A DNA stretch of 64,000 nt from Dermanyssus gallinae (lineage: Eukaryota > Arthropoda > Arachnida > Mesostigmata > Dermanyssidae): positions 426,501 to 490,500 of the forward strand of contig QVRM01000325.1 of assembly GCA_003439945.1 (NCBI GenBank), written 5' to 3'. Numbering within the stretch: position 1 is the first letter of the stretch; each line of letters begins with the position of its first letter. This document shows positions 58,893-64,000 of the stretch, one piece after another. The position numbers and the translations under genes are program-made. The notes under the pieces are model-generated. The model was not told the origin of the DNA. It made no database searches and worked only from the letters and a program-made list of their open reading frames with translations.

Positions 58893-59717
58893 GAATTGCT
58901 TGACAAGGCTGTTCTTCGACAAAGTTCTCCGAGTACAGGCCGTCATCACGTCTCACCACCAGGGGCCAGCAACCGTTGATATGGAAACGTCATGTAACGA
59001 GCTGGCTGGTCGGCATCGCCACGATATACGCTTCGCTCAAATTCTAGTGTACAGCGGTAATTGTTAATGTCAACATGGCCACTAGTTGCGTTATCATTAA
59101 GGGAGGCCTTAACGGATGCGTACCGCACCCCACAGTGACTACAAACAATACGCATTGTGTTGAAATTAAATGATGCCAGTCAAGTAGGTCCAAGCGGACA
59201 AAAGCTACAGAATAATTAGTTGGTGGTGAGAAAAACGTGGCCATAAAGGCGCGAGGTTAGGAATTGCCACACAACGTTTCGCACCTAACATAATACTTTG
59301 AATAGTCGCTGAATAAAATTGAATACACTAATATTGCAACGAAGAAAGGGGGGGGGTATAAAAAGTAATTTAACAAAATTGCTTTGTGAAAGCATAACTC
59401 CTTAGACTATCTCCAATCATCAAAGAGACGGAGACACACGGGAAAGACCGGGTCTTGGGTCTTTTCTCTTCAGGGCTCTTTCAGACGTGCGTCAAATATA
59501 AGCGTCTCAATTTAACGAAAATCGCGTGAAAATAGGGAAATGGCAGAGAGCACTTCAAAAGGCAAAAGTTTTATTTTTCGAAAATCTGTTTTGCAAAACC
59601 TTTAAACTGAGGGGTATTTACGATCAGCTTTTACAAGAGCAAGGATTGGTTAGAAACCGTTAGGATTACATTCGAGCACACCAGGGGGGTGTCAGTGATC
59701 GACGCTTTTGAAAAATC

Positions 59718-59842
59718 TATTTGGTGAATCCCTAGAAAATTATATTTGAAAAATCCCGATAATGTGCTACTTGATGAATCCCTGGAAAGTTCTATTTGAT
59801 GAATATCTGGAAAGTTCTATTTGATGAATCTCTGGAATCCGG
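59718..59842. repeat. 25-bp minisatellite, five copies
   Basis: Units begin at 59718, 59743, 59768, 59793 and 59818 with exact 25-base spacing. The core is TATTTGATGAATCCCTGGAA with substitutions; copies three to five are closest. A further diverged unit occurs near 59900. Open frames do not span it. Confidence 0.85.
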
Positions 59843-60268
59843 GTGAATGCCCAAGGCCTATAAAGAGGATAGCTTTATTGACGCATCTCTAGAAATTCCT
59901 ACTTGATCAATCTCTGGAATCTGGCAAAATGTTCAGAAAGAGGATGGCTTTGTTGTTAAGTCCAATGAAAACGCCGGGAATAACACTTAAAGAGCCCCTA
60001 TAAGATATTTTCTGGAATGCTGTCAAATGACTTGAGTCGATCGAGGTCGACCCATACGACCGTGAGCCAATTGCTAGCAGAGATCTGGAAAATTATCTGA
60101 GCCGAGCAGACCGTTAAGAGCCCAGTACCGCTTTTGACTTGGTTGCCTAGAAGCGAAATCTATGGACACAGTATGTTTTGAAGATGGGACGGGAATTGCG
60201 GGAAAAGTGGCACAGACTACAAAGGATTTAATTTGAGATTAGAGTACGAGCAATGTATTTCATCAAAC

Positions 60269-60274
60269 TTTATT
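60269..60274 (-). promoter_or_regulatory. TfIIA-L: Candidate TFIIA-L polyadenylation signal
   Basis: AATAAA on the minus strand about 480 bases after the TFIIA-L stop. Confidence 0.35.
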
Positions 60275-60755
60275 CCACAGTCATGACATGAAGATATATG
60301 AAAACAGTTTTTATCAGTGCCTATGCAAGACAAGACCCAGCGTGGTTTATCAATAAGTAAAAAAAATCAAATGTGAAATGCCAAAATGCACATTTCATCA
60401 GCGAAAACACAATCACATCGGTGAGCGTATGCCTCTCTCCTCTATGAGTAATTCCTCCGGGTTGGGTCCATTTTGTGGCTCCCCTCCCTGATATCCATAG
60501 CCGCGAAATGACCACCAGGCCCGTGGTGAACATGTGATAATGCTAAATCGCTTTGGTAAATCGCTTAGTCCGTGAACCAGTTCGATGAACTTAGCTCGGA
60601 CCTAAGTTCGTCAAACCTTCGCTTTCCTCTCTCTCTCTCTCTCTCTCGGTCGCAGTAGACAGTCGTCCGCGTGGCTATCGGAACAAACACAACTGTCTGA
60701 ACGAGACTCGAGCCAACTAATCCAACAACAACAACCAGAACAACTATTACTGCTA

Positions 60756-62216
60756 CTACCAGTCGGCCTCACCATCCATACGACTGAACGCGTAATCCTT
60801 GCCCTCGATGTTCATGATACCCTGCGTGAGCCGAATCTTCCAGTGAGCACCCTTGCGGTGCACCTTGAGATACTGGCATACGACAATGTTCTCGATGTCG
60901 TCCGGCTGTTCGTTGTCGCCGACGGGATCCTCTTCGTCGTCGCCCGAGTTGAGCAGCTCGTCGGGATCCTGCACCTCGCGATTGCCGCTGCTGCTCGGAC
61001 TCTCCGGCGCGGTATCGCTCACCTCGTCGCCGCTGAAGCTGTCGTTGTCGTCTGACGACAGCTCGATGTCGCTGCCAGGACTCATGGCGGCTCCGTCCGA
61101 CTGTCCCGGCAGCAGGTCAACTTGCCCGACGACGCCCGAACAGCCGGGCGCCTCCGATTCCTCCAGGGGCTCCTCGTCGAGAATCGGCAGCGGCTGCTGC
61201 TGCTGCGTGTCGCTTCCGTTTGTATTGTTGTTGTTGCTGCCGTTGTTGACGTTGTTGTTGTTGTTGTCGCGATCTGTCGAGGAGCGTTTCGACGTCGACC
61301 TTGGCGTCGACTTTCGCGTGAGTTTGGCCAATCGACCGGCACACTGACTGAATTCCTCGAGATCGAGTGGTCCCTGACCGGATCGCAGCAGTTGGGCCGC
61401 CACGTTGCACGGCACAATGTGGCTGCCCACCAGGAGCGTCCGGCCTTCCTGGTTAGCCGGCTGATGCATCGTGATGCGAGGAAGAACGTCACGCTTCATC
61501 GGCTGCCCGACACCACCGCCGCCTGATACTCCACCACCTGCGCTGCTTCCCACCACTGCGGAAGATAGGCTTGGAATGCCTGTTGCCGTTGTGCCCATCA
61601 CCACCGCCGCTGCCGCTGCGCCGACCCCGCCTGCACCTGCAGCAACACCTGCGGCATCACCAACGCCACCACCAGCAACAACCGTCGTGTCCAACAGCCC
61701 TCCTGACTGGATCACCTGTTGGATCTCGACGCCGCTCGCACTGCCGGTGGCGGCGGCATGCTGTGACGACGATACCTGATGATTGTACTGGTGCTGATGA
61801 AGAACCGGATGCTGCTGCTGGTGAGGTTGAAGCTGATAAATAAGCGGACGATGCGGTGGCTGGTGTTGGTGCAGCTGCAGTTGCTGTTGCTGCTGCTGCT
61901 GCGACTGTGGCTGCGGCTGCAGGTGTGGTGGATGGTGGTGGTGGTGGTGGTGATGATGATGATGATGATACGATGACGCAAGTGATGAAGGTATTACGGG
62001 CTGCAGCAGCGGGGCGCGAACGCAAAACGGATAGTCCGCCTCAAGGGCCCCCGACTGAGCCAGTTTGGCCAGCCACAAGCGACGCAGTTCGGCCAGCGTC
62101 TGGTCATCGGCGCCCACATCCGAGCCGTCCTTGGCGATCGAATCAAGGACGTCGTCCATTACGCTCCGATAGAGGCGAACCACGTTCGTCTTGCTGTTGA
62201 ACATCTTGCGCTCCAT
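60756..62216 (-). CDS. TfIIA-L: Transcription initiation factor IIA large subunit (alpha/beta precursor), single coding exon
   Basis: TFIIA stabilises TBP on the TATA box during RNA polymerase II preinitiation complex assembly. The precursor is usually cleaved into alpha and beta chains. The 486-residue frame has the conserved N-terminal four-helix region (NVVRLYRSVMDDVLDSIAKD, residues about 11-30, then LAELRRLWLAKLAQSGALEA). It also has the C-terminal beta-barrel (NIVVCQYLKVHRKGAHWKIR, then LTQGIMNIEGKDYAFSRMDG and EADW at the end). Between them lie a His run, Gln-rich and Gly/Val/Ala-rich stretches and an acidic segment (SDIELSSDDNDSFSGDEVSD) that normally precedes the beta domain. The first ATG of the frame gives MERKMFNSKTN; the second, four codons on, is equally possible. 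The coding region is uninterrupted. Length is somewhat above the human protein (about 376 residues) because of the low-complexity middle. Confidence 0.96.
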   Translation of the reverse strand: MERKMFNSKTNVVRLYRSVMDDVLDSIAKDGSDVGADDQTLAELRRLWLAKLAQSGALEADYPFCVRAPLLQPVIPSSLASSYHHHHHHHHHHHHPPHLQPQPQSQQQQQQQLQLHQHQPPHRPLIYQLQPHQQQHPVLHQHQYNHQVSSSQHAAATGSASGVEIQQVIQSGGLLDTTVVAGGGVGDAAGVAAGAGGVGAAAAAVVMGTTATGIPSLSSAVVGSSAGGGVSGGGGVGQPMKRDVLPRITMHQPANQEGRTLLVGSHIVPCNVAAQLLRSGQGPLDLEEFSQCAGRLAKLTRKSTPRSTSKRSSTDRDNNNNNVNNGSNNNNTNGSDTQQQQPLPILDEEPLEESEAPGCSGVVGQVDLLPGQSDGAAMSPGSDIELSSDDNDSFSGDEVSDTAPESPSSSGNREVQDPDELLNSGDDEEDPVGDNEQPDDIENIVVCQYLKVHRKGAHWKIRLTQGIMNIEGKDYAFSRMDGEADW

Positions 62217-64000
62217 GTCGATGGATGCTAGCGGGCCGGTTCGGCTATTTATGTGGCTATCTATCTATCAATAATCTATCTACTTACTATCTGTCAGCCG
62301 CCGTGAGGTCGGTGGTCACGTGCAGAAGCACGTAGACTCGGAGAGCAGATAGATATCCAGGTTATCTAGGTTTCACAGACACAGGGAGAGTAGTGGTGGA
62401 CTGATGGATCTCTTGATGACCGCCGTTGCCGCGGCCGCCGACGACGACGATGGTCAAGACCAATGATCAATCATTCACTCACTCACTCACTCAATCAAAT
62501 CGCTTCTTTGCTCGCTCGTCTGCACCAGCAGCAGTAGGCACACGGCGATCATCCCCTCCTCAGGCCATCTGAGACATCCGACACTAAAGCGGCGAAGACC
62601 TAGAAAGTGTCTCAATTCACTGACCTCAACTTACTGGCTTTCGTCTTCGTTACGCAGTAACTAGCTGTACGACGCTTGTTCGCTGCCGCCACCCAACAGG
62701 CGATCACAATCGTAGCGACTTCATAACGCGACTGTGGCGCCGTTCGAGAGCGAGGGCCAGAAAGGACAACTGTCATCCGACTGAGAGCAAGACGGTCAGA
62801 CGTTGCAGAAATGCATGCGTTTGCCGAGAGAGGTTTGGGTGCAGTGTGTGTAATTTCGTTGTTGTTTGCGTTGTCGTCTACTATAAAGTGGCTTAACCGG
62901 AAGCAACGGTCGCCACGGATGCAGAAGCTCCTCTAACTAAGCAGAATGAAGAAGTTTAAACCTATGTTCGTTTTTCACCTCGAGAACTCTAGTTGATCGC
63001 CTTACGGCGTTAGAAGATATACCCACGGGCAGTCGGAAAACAGCCATGTTTGTGGTGGCTGGTGCGCAAGAAGGAAACCTGAAGGTACCTTTGCAAAAAA
63101 AGGTCAGGCTTGCGGCACGATCGAAATTATTGAATAAAGGGCTAGACCTGCCGGGGATGAGTTTCACTAGAAAATGCAGCTGCTGGTAATAAAGCTCAGA
63201 CGATTTCGTAGGACTGCTTCGCAAATTGGTGTCTAAGTGCAAGTTCAACTGCTACTCTACCGGCAACCTCCAGTGATGAGTGTCTAACTGGTCTCTTAAA
63301 CCCACAAAACTCATACCCCCACTTCCCATCCTTAAGACACGGAATTCGAAGAAATGCTTTTAGAAATTAGGCGTGTGGTTGCTGCATTTACCCACGCCCT
63401 TAGTTCATGCTCTCATCTCTACGCATCGTTGTACGTGCAGATGGGGAATTGAAGCCTGCCTTTACTGTGACTAGGCATCGGTAGTCTCCCTTCCCCCATC
63501 TGGCACCTTGTCTCGGGCAGCTATTGGATGTCTTGTAGGGCCGCTTTGGTCTGCCCCGTTGTCATCTGTAATCAGCTGCATCTAGTCGGCCTAGACTCGA
63601 CGCTCTAAACGAACTCGAATACCCTTGAAGCAAATAATTGTATGGCTTTAGTACATTTTTCTCTGTCGCTTTTAACATAGTCCTAGATGCTAAAACGTCT
63701 TAAACGCGATAAACTGAAAGTGGCCATGGAAGCGCTAATGAAAAAGGGAATAGCTTTATATTTCTGCCGAAATTTTTCATCATACTTGGGCCACCCAGAT
63801 CTACTCGCGGGAAACATGAGTTCAGGGCTACAGCCGGAATCCCACAGGATTTAATCCTGAGACCGTCCTCTGGTCGCGAAGCAACTGGAGTCTGTTGATA
63901 AAGCCAACGTACGCACTAGCAGCCTACAAGATGGTAAGAAGCGGATCGTGCCCAATGTTGGTGACGTTGCTTGGACCGAAATCATAGTGCTTCGTTCGAG
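62217..64000. other. Upstream of TFIIA-L: no gene recognised
   Basis: Probably contains the TFIIA-L 5' UTR and promoter in the first few hundred bases, with (CTAT)n near 62258-62285 and (CACT)n near 62475-62495. The last kilobase shows no recognisable coding or repeat signal. Confidence 0.5.

Larger units (their letters stand above)
53000..60755. other. Interval between SUZ12 and TFIIA-L: no gene recognised
   Basis: Contains (CT)n at 53128-53165, trinucleotide runs near 54060-54235, a SINE-B copy, TA arrays at 54641-54668, 54907-54930 and 55803-55905, (GA)n at 56220-56240, CAA-rich DNA about 56380-57420 and a 25-base minisatellite near 59718. No conserved protein segment or joined exon pair was found. 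Confidence 0.55.

Overview
The window is eukaryotic nuclear DNA from an invertebrate, most likely an arthropod and possibly a mite or other chelicerate. The lineage is an inference from gene content and style; the kingdom is clear from spliceosomal introns with GT-AG ends, tRNA-derived SINEs, non-LTR retrotransposons, Tc1-like transposons and very abundant microsatellites. No bacterial operon, rRNA gene or CRISPR array was seen.

Five conserved genes can be read, three of them by joining exons whose phases agree exactly. From left to right: (1) the middle part of a dystrobrevin gene on the minus strand (exons 3816-3736, 2186-2062, 1252-1054, 522-95; both gene ends not seen); (2) an uninterrupted ariadne-2 (ARIH2-type RBR ubiquitin ligase) reading frame on the minus strand, about 8192-6576; (3) a complete eight-exon N-myristoyltransferase gene on the plus strand, 27202-37239; (4) a complete four-exon SUZ12 (Polycomb PRC2 subunit) gene on the minus strand, 52999-40130, with an 8.6 kb second intron and a 47-base internal exon; (5) an uninterrupted TFIIA large subunit (alpha/beta precursor) frame on the minus strand, 62216-60756. 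NMT and SUZ12 are tail to tail. The genes are unrelated housekeeping or chromatin genes; nothing suggests a shared pathway. A possible orphan 5' exon lies at 9826-9695.

The rest is dominated by repeats. Long (TA)n arrays occur every few kilobases. Between about 8.3 and 16 kb, in the NMT upstream region and around 45 to 46 kb and 52 to 58 kb the DNA is rich in CAA/CAG/CAT/GTT-type trinucleotide runs. Mobile DNA includes: an APE-type LINE (16021-18664) with a 15-base target duplication and a 1.0 kb foldback element with 431-base arms nested in its 3' end; a separate 3'-tail copy of that LINE (43175-43030); two copies of another non-LTR family with a YLDD reverse transcriptase (34870-32930 in NMT intron 5, and a decayed copy at 2350-3200 in a dystrobrevin intron); a decayed R1/jockey-like LINE in NMT intron 2 with a solo 3' tail at 10089-10147; two related Tc1-like elements (10956-11586, internally deleted; 22485-23794, longer but broken); and at least two tRNA-derived SINE families, one with exact target duplications and one whose 5' end sits on a (TA)n array in all three copies.

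No wholly new biological system is evident. The most interesting items are the nested LINE/foldback arrangement, the YLDD retroelement family, the association of mobile elements with TA arrays, and microsatellites lying within 20 bases of splice sites.
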